Shown here: positions 25,711 to 33,689 of the stretch, in pieces
How positions within the stretch are numbered: position 1 is the first letter of the stretch
Layout of the letters: every line of letters starts with the position of its first letter
Origin: Streptomyces sp. MP131-18
GTDB taxonomy: Bacteria > Actinomycetota > Actinomycetes > Streptomycetales > Streptomycetaceae
DNA length: 64,000 bases
Assembly: GCF_001984575.1 (NCBI RefSeq)
Contig: NZ_LZNS01000001.1
Span: 7,615,061-7,679,060 of the forward strand
Reading direction: 5' to 3'
Program-made: the position numbers and the translations under genes
Notes under the pieces: generated by a model
The model's input: the letters and a program-made list of their open reading frames with translations, nothing else
What the model was told of the DNA's origin: nothing
Databases searched by the model: none

Positions 25711-26478
25711 TCACGCCTGGGCGAGTGTGCCGAGCCGGCGCACCCGGTTCAGGACCCGACGCAACAACATCAGCCCGATGGCGCACCCGGCCGAGCCGAG
25801 GGCGAGGATGACCGCGAGCCGTGCCACGGCGTCGGTGACGGGTGCGGGGTCGAGACCGTCGCGCAGCAGGTCGGCCGACCAGGACAGGAACACCGCTCGG
25901 GAAACGGGCTGGACCCAGCCGGGCAGGAAGGTGACGGGTACGAGCACGCCGCCCAGGAGGTAGAACGGGTAGCTGAGGGTGTTCTGGATGACGCGTGCCG
26001 AGGGCATGAGAACGAAGAGGGGCGACAGGATGCTCGCGGTGCCGGCCGCCGCCCACACCGTTGCCAGCAGGCAGGCGACGACGACGAGCGGGTGCGGGAA
26101 GGCGAGCCAGCGGCCGAAGACGAGCCCGGCGGCCAGCCATGACTCGGCGAAGGACACCACGCCGATGGCGGTGACCGCGCACATCCGGCCCATGACGACG
26201 GTGCCGAGCCGGGCGGGTGCGGCGATCAGCCCTTCCAGGGTGCCCAGGTCCCGTTCCTCGGTGATGAGTTCGCCGGCGGCGTGGAGGGCGAGCAGCCACA
26301 GCGACATCAAGGTGGGTGCGACCACCGCGTACGGGGACAGGTCGGTGCGCCCGGCATAGTCGCTGATGGACAGGAAAACGACGGTCAGCAGCGGGGCCGT
26401 GACGCAGACCTGGACCGCGGCGGGCGAACCGGCGAGATGCCGCAGCTGAAAACGTGCGGCGGTGACGAACAACCTCAT
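25711..26478 (-). CDS. ABC-2 type exporter permease
   Basis: This 255-residue protein has about six membrane segments, among them LLTVVFLSI, VVVACLLATVWAAAGTASIL and LAVILALGSAGCAIGLMLLRR. The signature-like cytosolic loop ELITEERDLGTLEGLIAAPA is typical of ABC-2/drug-exporter permeases. Its ATG overlaps the ATPase stop by 4 bp (ATGA), so the two are translationally coupled. It likely heterodimerises with the following permease. Confidence 0.88.
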   Translation of the reverse strand: MRLFVTAARFQLRHLAGSPAAVQVCVTAPLLTVVFLSISDYAGRTDLSPYAVVAPTLMSLWLLALHAAGELITEERDLGTLEGLIAAPARLGTVVMGRMCAVTAIGVVSFAESWLAAGLVFGRWLAFPHPLVVVACLLATVWAAAGTASILSPLFVLMPSARVIQNTLSYPFYLLGGVLVPVTFLPGWVQPVSRAVFLSWSADLLRDGLDPAPVTDAVARLAVILALGSAGCAIGLMLLRRVLNRVRRLGTLAQA

Positions 26479-27443
26479 CTCTCCACCGTCATGCCCCGCT
26501 CGCCGATGAGGTGCAGGTAGACCTCTTCGAGGGTGGGGCGGGAGGTGGCCACCTCGGTGACGTCCTCCGCCACCAGGCGTCTCAGTACGGCGCGGGTGGC
26601 CGAGGTGTCCTCGGTCTCGATGCGGAGCCGTTCCCCGGCGGCGGCGCGTACGGTGACGACCCCGGGGATGTCCGGCAGTGCCGCGGCGACCTCGGCGGGG
26701 ACGCCCCGGGCCTCGATGCGCTCGTAGCGGGAGATGAGGGCGCCGATCCCGGCGGGCGCACGGGTGGCGATGATCCGGCCGTGGTCGACGAGGGAGACCC
26801 GGTCGCAGACGGCTTCGGCCTCGGCCATGTCGTGGGTGGTCAGCAGGATGGTCCTGCCATCCGCGCGCAGGCCGTCCACCAGGACGCGGAAGTCCTGTGC
26901 CGCGACCGGGTCCATGCCGACCGTCGGTTCGTCGAGGATGAGCAGCGGCGGGTCGGCGACCAGGCCGCGGGCGAGGTGAAGGCGCTGTTTCATACCGCGG
27001 GAGAGGGTGTCGACGCGGTCGTCGGCCCGGTGCGCCAGGCCCATGCGTTCCAGCAGAGCCTGGCAGCGGCGGCGCAGCCCGGTGCCGCGCAGGCCGTACA
27101 GCGCCGCCCAGAAGCGCAGGTTGTCGCCGACGGTGAGCCGTCCGTAGAGTCCGCGGTCGCCGCCGAAGACGATGCCGATGCAGCGCTTGACGGCGTCGGC
27201 GTCCCGGACGACGTCGCGGCCCATGATGCGGGCGGTGCCCGAGGTGGGCAGCAGGATGGTGGACAGGATGCGGCACAGCGTGGTCTTGCCCGCCCCGTTG
27301 GGGCCGAGCAGGCCGTGGACCTCGCCTTGTCCGACGCTCAGGTCCACGCCGCGCAGGGCGTACACCTCGGAGCCGCCGCGCCTGCCGGTGCCGTAGCTGC
27401 GGGTGAGGGAGCGGGTCTCCACCGCTGTGGCCCTGTCCGTCAT
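26475..27443 (-). CDS. ABC exporter ATPase
   Basis: This 322-residue ABC ATPase of the DrrA type has Walker A GPNGAGKTT (~residues 47-55), Q-loop region FGGDRGLYGRLTV, signature LSRGMKQRL, Walker B LLILDEPTVGMDP and the H-loop TTHDMAEAEAV. A ~90-residue C-terminal extension (VRAAAGERLRIETED...TLEEVYLHLIG) is typical of drug and polyketide exporters. In place of the usual Gln the Q-loop has GG, which is unusual. It overlaps both neighbours by 4 bp, which ties the exporter tightly to the nucleotidyltransferase gene upstream. Confidence 0.9.
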   Translation of the reverse strand: MTDRATAVETRSLTRSYGTGRRGGSEVYALRGVDLSVGQGEVHGLLGPNGAGKTTLCRILSTILLPTSGTARIMGRDVVRDADAVKRCIGIVFGGDRGLYGRLTVGDNLRFWAALYGLRGTGLRRRCQALLERMGLAHRADDRVDTLSRGMKQRLHLARGLVADPPLLILDEPTVGMDPVAAQDFRVLVDGLRADGRTILLTTHDMAEAEAVCDRVSLVDHGRIIATRAPAGIGALISRYERIEARGVPAEVAAALPDIPGVVTVRAAAGERLRIETEDTSATRAVLRRLVAEDVTEVATSRPTLEEVYLHLIGERGMTVER

Positions 27444-28534
27444 GACAGTTGCTCAGCCCTGCACCCGGGCCCGGCCCTTCGCTCCGCCGGCGCGTCCAAC
27501 TCCCGCAGGGCCGCTTCGTACCGCTCCTGGGTGACGATCTCGTGGGTGACCAGGAGGTAGTCGCCGACGGGGGTGAGCAGAAGGGCCTCGTCGCCGTAGC
27601 GGTGGACGCGCGCACGGTCCCAGTCGGTGCGTCCTTCGGCGGGCCGCAGCGGCATGCCGTACAGGGCCGTGCCCGCGGCGAGGGCGGCGCCGATGTCCGT
27701 CGGCGGGGCAGGCGGCGCGGAGTATGCGGCGCGGCGGGCCCGTTCACGAACGACCCCGGCCTCCAGGGCGGCGCTGAGGCCGGACAGGTGCCCCAGGGGC
27801 AGGCGGGTGGCCGCATGGTCGAGCAGCTCCCCCAGTTCGGGGGCGAGGTGGTATTCGGCTGCCGCCGACACCAGTGCCTCCGTGGACGCGACGGGGGTGG
27901 TGCCGAGCACGTGGACATCGATTATGTCCCGGGCGTGGAAAGGCCGTTGCAGGCGCTCCTCCGCCAGGGCGAGGAGGTTGGCGGCGAGCGGATCCTCGGG
28001 TATGCGCGGGCGGATGGGGAAGACGCCGCCGTCGCCGACGAGGGCGGCGGTGGCGACATCCACGCGTATCTCGGGGTCGAGCAGCGGGTCCTCGGCGGGC
28101 CAGTGGAGGGCGACGACGGTGTGGCGGGTGGGCGCGCCGAGTATGGAGACGCCGATGTACAGCGGGGTGCTGTCGGCCGTCAGTAGGCGTACCGCGCGCC
28201 AGAGGTCGGCCTCGCCGTCGGTGACGAGGTCGAGGTCGCCCTGGGGACGCAGGATGCCGTCGGGGTAGTGGCGCGCGAGCATCGGCCCCTTGACGACCTG
28301 TACGCGGGCCCGGTCGGCGATGTGGGCCAGCACTTCCTCGTAGTGGCGGGCCCGCCGCCGGGCCCGTCCGAGTTCGCCGCGGGCCGCCTCGCTCATGGGG
28401 TGGCCGCGGTGTTCGAGAGCGGAAAGGACGAGGTAGGGCAGGGTGTAGTGGGCTTTGCGGGCGCTGAACAGCAGGCGGCCGGGGCCGTGCTCCTCAGGAA
28501 CGTCCAGGGCGTCGTAGAGCGTCGAGAGATCCAT
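27440..28534 (-). CDS. PF14907-like (NTP_transf_5) nucleotidyltransferase-family protein
   Basis: This ~364-residue protein has the motif VVKGPMLARHYPDGILRPQGDLDLVT (quoted in parts: KGPMLARHYPD, RPQGDLDLV), which is the KG...DxD core of the uncharacterised nucleotidyltransferase family PF14907. The rest is helical, with a second conserved stretch LANLLALAEERLQRPFHARDIIDVH. Members are frequent in peptide natural-product clusters, where some modify phosphorylated peptides. The ATG at 28534 is the best visible start, though without a clear ribosome site. It overlaps the exporter ATPase downstream by 4 bp. Confidence 0.75.
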   Translation of the reverse strand: MDLSTLYDALDVPEEHGPGRLLFSARKAHYTLPYLVLSALEHRGHPMSEAARGELGRARRRARHYEEVLAHIADRARVQVVKGPMLARHYPDGILRPQGDLDLVTDGEADLWRAVRLLTADSTPLYIGVSILGAPTRHTVVALHWPAEDPLLDPEIRVDVATAALVGDGGVFPIRPRIPEDPLAANLLALAEERLQRPFHARDIIDVHVLGTTPVASTEALVSAAAEYHLAPELGELLDHAATRLPLGHLSGLSAALEAGVVRERARRAAYSAPPAPPTDIGAALAAGTALYGMPLRPAEGRTDWDRARVHRYGDEALLLTPVGDYLLVTHEIVTQERYEAALRELDAPAERRAGPGCRAEQLS

Positions 28535-28595
28535 GGTGGAGACGTCCAGGGTCGGGAGGCCGGTGGTTGCGAGGTCCGTTGCCGGGCGGTTGGTG

Positions 28596-29474
28596 TCAGG
28601 CGTCGTCCGGGTCGGCGGGACGCCGCCAGAAGACGTGGTCGACCTCCCAGCCGTCGGCGACGAGGGAGGCGACCACGCGGTCGCCGTGGCCCGCGGCGAG
28701 GTGCGGGGCGGGATGGATGACATTGCCGATCAGCGGAAGCCGTGCGTTCCGGGCGTGGGCGATGGCGGTGGCGGTCAGCGCGGCGGTGCCTGCCCGGCGT
28801 GGTCCCGCGTCGCCTTCCACCAGGACGTCGACCAGGTCGATGTAGTCGCGTCCGGTGACCGGGTCGTGGGCCTGGCCGAGCAGGGTGAGGTGGCCGATGG
28901 CCGGCCCGTCGCCCTGGGTGGCGACGAAGGAGACACGGTCGGGGGCCTCGATGATGTCGCGGGCGACGGCGTCCGCGGTGGCGGGGTCGGCGGCGACGCC
29001 GTGGCCGGCGCTGCCGTCGACGAGAGCTTTGACGAGCCAGCGTGCGATGGCCGCCTCGTCGGTGTCCGGGTCGGCCGGGCGGACGGTGAGCGGCGCCGGG
29101 CGGTGGCGGGCGGGGCCTTCGGGGGACGCGTCCGCGGGCCCGCCGGTGTGGCGCAGGTAGGTGAGGTGCCGGTGCCACGGCTCGGCGAGGGTGATGTGGG
29201 CCGGGGCGCGTACGACGATCGGCCGCGCGGCGCCGTTGCCCGCCCCGGCGATCCGCAGTGCCTCCGCCAGCCGGGTGGCGTCCTTGAGAATGCTCTCGGC
29301 GCAGAACTCGACGAGCAGCCGCCGTTCGTCCAGCAGCGGATCGTGCTGTTCGTCCGCGACGAAGTACTGGCCGTGGAGCCGGTGGAGCAGTTCGGCCTCG
29401 GCCGCCGCGGCGAGGTAGTCGGGCGAGGCGTGGGTGGCACCGGTGATGCCGACGGGATGGGCGGAGTTGCTCAT
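28596..29474 (-). CDS. GNAT-fold acetyltransferase-like protein with extra N-terminal domain
   Basis: This is a 292-residue protein. Residues ~140-292 look like a GNAT domain: LTVRPADPDTDEAAIARWLVK, FVATQGDGPAIGHLTLLG, DLVDVLVEGDAGPRRAGTAALTATAIAHARN and ASLVADGWEVDHVFWR. The N-terminal ~130 residues (AAAEAELLHRLHGQYFVADE, LLDERRLLVEFCAESILKD) belong to no family I recognise. The typical acetyl-CoA loop (Q/RxxGxG/A) is reduced to GPRRAG. The ATG overlaps the stop of a 44-codon gene by 4 bp. It might acylate a peptide or amine intermediate, or act as self-immunity. Confidence 0.7.
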   Translation of the reverse strand: MSNSAHPVGITGATHASPDYLAAAAEAELLHRLHGQYFVADEQHDPLLDERRLLVEFCAESILKDATRLAEALRIAGAGNGAARPIVVRAPAHITLAEPWHRHLTYLRHTGGPADASPEGPARHRPAPLTVRPADPDTDEAAIARWLVKALVDGSAGHGVAADPATADAVARDIIEAPDRVSFVATQGDGPAIGHLTLLGQAHDPVTGRDYIDLVDVLVEGDAGPRRAGTAALTATAIAHARNARLPLIGNVIHPAPHLAAGHGDRVVASLVADGWEVDHVFWRRPADPDDA

Positions 29475-29605
29475 CGTGCCTCCGGACGCGGGACGGCGAC
29501 GAGGCCGGCCGGCAGGCGCGTGGCCGCTTCCCGGACGCCGTCCGCGGTAAGAGCAACGATCTGCCTCGGCTCCTGACGGACCGGAATTCGATCGGCAGCT
29601 GTCAT
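29471..29605 (-). CDS. Small 44-residue protein, unknown
   Basis: The frame (MTAADRIPVRQEPRQIVALT, ending VAVPRPEAR) starts after CGAGGA at good spacing and its stop overlaps the GNAT ATG (ATGA), which argues for translation. No family is recognised. It is rich in Arg, Val and Pro, with no signal peptide, Cys pattern or membrane segment. It could be a second peptide substrate, a chaperone-like partner of the GNAT protein, or just a coupling leader. It lies between the intercistronic hairpin and the GNAT gene. Confidence 0.5.
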   Translation of the reverse strand: MTAADRIPVRQEPRQIVALTADGVREAATRLPAGLVAVPRPEAR

Positions 29606-29639
29606 CAGGAATCCTCGTATCCAGAATTTCGGATCGTGC

Positions 29640-29676
29640 GGAATGCCGCCGCAGCGGCGGGCCGCGGCGGCATTCC
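29640..29676 (-). terminator. 13-bp intercistronic hairpin after the tiny peptide gene
   Basis: GGAATGCCGCCGC (29640-29652) and its exact reverse complement (29664-29676) flank an 11-nt loop. It begins 16 nt after the stop of the 19-codon gene and lies before the 44-codon gene, in the same orientation. Such a stem between a precursor gene and its modifying genes usually acts as a partial terminator or RNA stabiliser, leaving excess precursor transcript. Confidence 0.7.
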
Positions 29677-29692
29677 CTGGCGCCAATCCGGC

Positions 29693-29752
29693 TCAGCGGT
29701 TGGACTTGGGCTTGACCTTGACGAGCCGCGGACGCATGGTGATCAAAGGCAT
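29693..29752 (-). CDS. Putative 19-residue precursor or leader peptide
   Basis: The frame encodes MPLITMRPRLVKVKPKSNR and ends TGA. A strong GAGGGGGAA ribosome site lies at good spacing. A leader hairpin and a GTTGTCCG...CGGACAAC element lie upstream, and a 13-bp hairpin lies directly downstream. It is the first gene of the operon with GNAT, nucleotidyltransferase and ABC exporter genes. This is the layout of a ribosomal peptide substrate (RiPP precursor) gene, although no canonical leader/core motif or known class is recognised. The peptide is strongly basic (7 of 19 Lys/Arg). An alternative is a regulatory leader peptide for attenuation by the hairpin. Confidence 0.55.
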   Translation of the reverse strand: MPLITMRPRLVKVKPKSNR

Positions 29753-29801
29753 GATTTCCCCCTCTCTGTTCGGTGAAGCATTGAGTTGCCATGGGAACGG
29801 G

Positions 29802-29833
29802 AAGGCCCCCGCCCGGAATTTGGGGGCGGCCTT
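29802..29833 (-). promoter_or_regulatory. Leader hairpin before the tiny peptide gene
   Basis: AAGGCC...GGCCTT ends with C-rich and G-rich inner arms form an imperfect long stem ~50 nt before the peptide ATG, within what should be its 5' leader. It could stabilise or attenuate the transcript. The pairing was judged by eye. Confidence 0.45.
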
Positions 29834-29879
29834 ACCTCCCTGGAGAAAGCTTCGGGCTCCGGTGATTTCGCCTCAAGTG

Positions 29880-29907
29880 GTTGTCCGTTTCCCGTGAATC
29901 GGACAAC
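29880..29907. promoter_or_regulatory. GTTGTCCG-N12-CGGACAAC element upstream of the peptide operon
   Basis: Two perfect 8-bp inverted arms (29880-29887 and 29900-29907) with a 12-nt spacer that contains TTTCCCGTGAAT. The same arms recur in the ahcY/kinase intergenic region at 36351-36440. It is a strong candidate binding site for the cluster regulator encoded at 37249. Confidence 0.65.
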
Positions 29908-29963
29908 GGGCCGGGTGCCGCTCGGGGCGGCGAACGGTGCGCGAAGCACGACGAAGCGAAGCC

Positions 29964-30011
29964 GAGGCGGCGCCTGGCGCCTCGCGGGCCCGGGCCCGGG
30001 CCCGGGCCCGG
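29964..30011. repeat. GC-rich palindrome and GGGCCC tandem repeat
   Basis: GAGGCG...CGCCTC (29964-29983) forms a short stem, followed by just over four tandem copies of GGGCCC (29986-30011), itself self-complementary. It lies ~80-125 nt after the stop of the minus-strand fusion gene and before the peptide-operon element. It may terminate the upstream operon. Confidence 0.5.
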
Positions 30012-30090
30012 AGCACCACCGCGCCCCCTTACGTCCTCGGTGGCCCAGCCATGGGGCCCCCGGTCCCCTGGACCGGCACGGCATGCCGGG

Positions 30091-32370
30091 TCACCGCGAG
30101 GCCGGAGCGTCCTGATAACGGGTGACCAAGTCGGCCAGTCGCGTGTGCAGTTGTCCGGGCGGGTGGTGCGGTGGCCGGCCGAGGAGCGCCGCCTCGGCCG
30201 CGCTCCGCCGTCCGAGCCGCGCGCCACGGGCGGCGTAGCGCACACAGAAGAGAGCGTCGGCGCGGCGGTCGGCCGCGAACAGGCTGCCGGCGTCGGCGAG
30301 TGAACGGGAGTCGACGCCGGCGAGCTTTCCCGCGAGGTCGAGCGCGCTTCGGACCTCTGCCTCGTCGCCCTGGTGGGGCACCTGCCACAGGGCCAGCAGC
30401 GTGGCGAGCAGTTCCGGGTGGCCGCCAGCCGCCAGGTCGGCCGGTAGCCACTTGGGCTTGTGGTGGCGCGGGAACTGGAGCGCCAGCGCGGCCACCGCGA
30501 GGTCGTGGGCCGCACCGCGCAGCGCGTGCCACGCCTGTGCCATGGAATCGGGGGAGGCGGGACCGGTGGGCGCGGTCCGCCGCGCGGCCGCTGTCACGGC
30601 GCGCCGTACCCCGGCCAGGTGCCGGGCGATCGCGTCGGCCGGCGGGCGCAGGGCGGCGGCCCGCTCCGCCCAGCGGGCGGCGAGCCCCTCCGGGTCCCAC
30701 ACGGGCAGGCCGACCAGCCGGTCGGCGGCGGCCAGCCGCTCCAGGACCGTCTCGAAACCCACCGCCGCGACGCCCGCCGTGCCGGTCCCGGCCGCCTCCT
30801 CCGCCATCGTGAAGGCGTCCTCGACGTCCGCGAGCAGCACGTTCGTCGACGTGACGCGTATCCCGTCCACCGTGCTCCGGCTGACTGCCGGAGCGCCCGT
30901 CTCCCTGACGATCAGCAGGTTCAGGTCGGAGTCGGGGCAGGCGCGGTTGCGGGCGGTGGACCCGGTGGCCAGGACGGCCCGTACGCCCCGCTCCCGTCGC
31001 AGCCGCCGCGCGATGTCCCAGGACAGGTCGGCGCGCCGCACGCTCGGGCCGCTGAAACGGAAGGCGTCCACGCCGCACAGACGCCCCTGGGCGAGCAGTC
31101 CGGCCGCGCGGTCACGGTCCAGGCCGTCGGTCAGGGTGGCCACCGCCCGGCGGTGGCCACCGAGGTCCACGAAGGGCAGCGCCAGTACGGCGTCCGCGTC
31201 CAGGCCGCGCTCGGTGAACGCCCGACCGATGCCGGTGTGCCCCGGCGGCAGCCCGAACCACGTGCGGGCGTCGTGCAGCGCCTCCACGGCGCCGTTGCTC
31301 AGATGGACCCCGTTGTTCGTCCGCCGCACCGGCCCCCCGTCGGCCGTCCCCAGCGGGAAGAGGCCGGCCAGCGCATCGCCGCGCAGGCTGCCAGGCAGGG
31401 CCAGGGCCGGATCGGTCGCGCCACAGAACTCGGTCCGCATCCGCGGCCAGGGCAGCGCGGCCGGCGAATGCGCGGTGACGAGGATGGCGAGCGTACGGTT
31501 GCCGCTCTGCTCCAGGCGGGCGAGGACTCCCGGCATGTGCGGGTTGATGACCACCAGCGCGCGCCCGTCGTGGAATCCCGGCTCCTGGTGAACGTTGACG
31601 AACAGGCAGTCCCCGATCTCGTTCGGACCGTCGATCTCCCGGCTGTCCAGCCCGCGCAGCTCGGCCGAGCCGGTGCTCCACTTCTCCAGCAGCTCCTCGG
31701 TCAGGCCGCGTTCCTCGATGATCTGCCGGGCGGTGACGACCTCCAGCTCCTGGGGGCGGGCGCCGAACCGGCGGACGAACTCGGGCCGGTCGTAGATCTC
31801 CAGGAAGGCGATGCGCTCCTGGGCGATCAGCGTCCCGCGCGCGGCCAGCTCGGCATGCGGCAGGTAGTGGGCGGCGGCCATGCCCCGGCTGCCGATCTCG
31901 TTGCCGTCCGTGAGCAGCGCGCGGCTGGCCAGGTAACCGCACTCGGCCAGCCGGTCGGCCAGCTCCCGCAGGGTGCGCGGCAGCACCTCCATGCCCGGCT
32001 TGAAGACCAGCACCCCGCTGAACTCGGCCGGGACACCCGGCTCGTGGGGATGCCGCGGGTGGTGCCACGAGCCGTCGCGCAGTACGGACTCGAGGTCCGG
32101 CGAGGCGCAGGCGTCCGCGTCGGGCACCCGGCGCAGCCGGCGGCGCAGCGCGGCGGCCGCCCACCAGGTGGGATCGCAGGCGGGCCGGTCGGGGATGACG
32201 AGCTCGATCCGGGGGCCCGGGGACGCCGTACGGATCTCGGTACGGCCGGGAGCGGCCGCTTCGCCGTCCGCGGTCGCCCCCGCCTCCGCCTCCGTACCCG
32301 CCGTCACATCGGCGATCCAGGCCAGCAGCCGTTCCCGGTGGTGCGCACCGGAGATGGTGATCACGCTCAC
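30091..32370 (-). CDS. NDP-kinase-like domain fused to a nucleotidyltransferase
   Basis: This is a 759-residue cytosolic protein. Residues ~115-385 resemble a nucleoside-diphosphate kinase with insertions: VLVFKPGMEVLPRTLRELAD, then CGATDPALALPGSLRGDAL and RRTNNGVHLSNGAVEALHDA. The His in GVHLS lies where the phospho-His of NDK is found. Residues ~450-540 hold an MNT-type nucleotidyltransferase with VLATGSTARNRACPDSDLNL (GS...DSD metal site). The C-terminal ~200 residues are helical and fit the substrate-binding helices of such enzymes. The GTG start overlaps the aminotransferase stop by 4 bp. The fusion could charge and transfer a nucleotide to a small molecule or peptide. I know no characterised protein of this layout. 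Confidence 0.75.
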   Translation of the reverse strand: MSVITISGAHHRERLLAWIADVTAGTEAEAGATADGEAAAPGRTEIRTASPGPRIELVIPDRPACDPTWWAAAALRRRLRRVPDADACASPDLESVLRDGSWHHPRHPHEPGVPAEFSGVLVFKPGMEVLPRTLRELADRLAECGYLASRALLTDGNEIGSRGMAAAHYLPHAELAARGTLIAQERIAFLEIYDRPEFVRRFGARPQELEVVTARQIIEERGLTEELLEKWSTGSAELRGLDSREIDGPNEIGDCLFVNVHQEPGFHDGRALVVINPHMPGVLARLEQSGNRTLAILVTAHSPAALPWPRMRTEFCGATDPALALPGSLRGDALAGLFPLGTADGGPVRRTNNGVHLSNGAVEALHDARTWFGLPPGHTGIGRAFTERGLDADAVLALPFVDLGGHRRAVATLTDGLDRDRAAGLLAQGRLCGVDAFRFSGPSVRRADLSWDIARRLRRERGVRAVLATGSTARNRACPDSDLNLLIVRETGAPAVSRSTVDGIRVTSTNVLLADVEDAFTMAEEAAGTGTAGVAAVGFETVLERLAAADRLVGLPVWDPEGLAARWAERAAALRPPADAIARHLAGVRRAVTAAARRTAPTGPASPDSMAQAWHALRGAAHDLAVAALALQFPRHHKPKWLPADLAAGGHPELLATLLALWQVPHQGDEAEVRSALDLAGKLAGVDSRSLADAGSLFAADRRADALFCVRYAARGARLGRRSAAEAALLGRPPHHPPGQLHTRLADLVTRYQDAPASR

Positions 32371-33689
32371 GCCAGGACCGTCGCTTCCCGCTCCTCCTGG
32401 GTACGTTCCATGGCTCGCGCCGCGCAGTCCAGGCTCTCCTCGATGACCGCCTCGTCGTGAGCGGCGGAGACGAACCAGTTGTGCGTGGGGTGCACGAGAG
32501 CTCCCTGGGCCGTCATGTGGATCGCGAAACGGCTCATCCAGGCGTGGTCGGTATCGCCGTCCACGGTGACGGTGGGCATGGCGGGCGGCCCGCTCACGCG
32601 CAGCGGGACGCGGTGGCGCCGGGCGAGCGCGAGCAGCCCCGAGGTGAACTGCTCGCCGCGGGCCCGCAGTACGTCGACGGTCCCCTGCCGCTTCATCAAC
32701 CGCAGGCTGGCGAGCGCGGCGGCCATCGCGCTGCCTGCGTTCCAGAAGGTGCCGGCGGCGAAGACCTTCGCGGCCGCGTCCCTGAGAGCGTCCGTACCGG
32801 TGACCGCGGCCAGCGGCCAGCCGTTCGCGATGGCCTTGGAGAAGCAGACCAGGTCGGGCCGGTAGCCGAAGTGGGCGTGCGAGCCGCGCAGATCGAGGTG
32901 GAACCCGGCCCGTACATCGTCGGAGACGAGCAGTGCGCCGTGCCGGTCGCAGTGGTCGCGCAGGGCCGCGAGCCAGGCCGGGTCGGGCAACTCGGCGGCA
33001 CCGGGGATCGGGTGGTGGAACGGGGTGATCGCTACGGCGGCGAGTTGCGGCCCCCGGGTGCGGAACAGCGTCTCCAGTGCGTCGAGGTCGTTCCAGGGCA
33101 GGGTGACCACCGCTGAGGAGTCCGAAGCGTCACGCCCGGCCCCGGAGTTGCACCAGGCGCACCAGCCGTGTGAGCCGTGGTAAGCGCCGTCCACGCAGGC
33201 GACGAGCGAACGCCCGGTGTGGGCGCGCGCGGTGAGCAGGGCGATCCACGTCGCATCGGAACCGCTCTTGCCCCATGCCGCCCAGGCGGCGCCTTCGACC
33301 GTGGCCACCAGCAGTTCGGCCAGTTCGACCGAGCGCGCGGTGGCCTGGCTGAGGCATTCCCCGCGGCGCGCCTCCTCGGCGACCGCGGCATCGACCTCGG
33401 GCTGTGCGTAGCCGTGCACCGAAGTGCCGTAGCCGCACAGGAAGTCGGTGTACCAGTTCCCGTCCACGTCCTGGATGCGCGCGCCCTGGCCGCGTTCGGC
33501 GAACCACGGGTAGTGCTCGGGGCTGAGGACGGCAGGGAACTTGTTGTGGCCCCAGACGCCGCCGGGGATCACCTGGGCCGCCCGGCGCAGCAGCGTCTGG
33601 GAGGCCGGATAGCGCGCGGCGGCCGTGCTCTTCGCCGTGCTCTTCGCCGTGCTCTTCGCGGAGCTTGCCGCGGGGGAGGTGCGGTTCAT
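32367..33689 (-). CDS. Class III PLP aminotransferase / glutamate-1-semialdehyde aminomutase-like
   Basis: This 440-residue PLP enzyme has IPGGVWGHNKFPAV, DVDGNWYTDFLCGYG, GKSGSDATWIALLTARAHT (PLP phosphate), LVSDDVRAGFH (the Asp contacting the pyridine N) and the Schiff-base lysine in CFSKAIANGWPLAAVTG. It is closest in layout to GSA aminomutases and class III aminotransferases of secondary metabolism. The N-terminus carries a low-complexity (AKST)3 repeat before the fold starts. It overlaps both neighbours by 4 bp and is coupled to the cupin and fusion genes, so it probably makes or remodels an amino-bearing building block for the pathway. Confidence 0.88.
   Translation of the reverse strand: MNRTSPAASSAKSTAKSTAKSTAAARYPASQTLLRRAAQVIPGGVWGHNKFPAVLSPEHYPWFAERGQGARIQDVDGNWYTDFLCGYGTSVHGYAQPEVDAAVAEEARRGECLSQATARSVELAELLVATVEGAAWAAWGKSGSDATWIALLTARAHTGRSLVACVDGAYHGSHGWCAWCNSGAGRDASDSSAVVTLPWNDLDALETLFRTRGPQLAAVAITPFHHPIPGAAELPDPAWLAALRDHCDRHGALLVSDDVRAGFHLDLRGSHAHFGYRPDLVCFSKAIANGWPLAAVTGTDALRDAAAKVFAAGTFWNAGSAMAAALASLRLMKRQGTVDVLRARGEQFTSGLLALARRHRVPLRVSGPPAMPTVTVDGDTDHAWMSRFAIHMTAQGALVHPTHNWFVSAAHDEAVIEESLDCAARAMERTQEEREATVLA

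Noticed and set aside
29471..29605. Call of the 44-codon gene as the precursor peptide
   Set aside because: It lies after the hairpin and is coupled to the GNAT gene. The upstream 19-codon gene fits a precursor better, so I kept this one as unknown.
29693..29752. Microcin C-type assignment of the 19-residue peptide
   Set aside because: No ThiF/MccB-type adenylating enzyme is present, and the peptide does not end in Asn. A link to nucleotide-modified peptides remains only a general idea.
29986..30011. CRISPR or satellite array
   Set aside because: It is only about four copies of a 6-bp GGGCCC unit, with no spacers.
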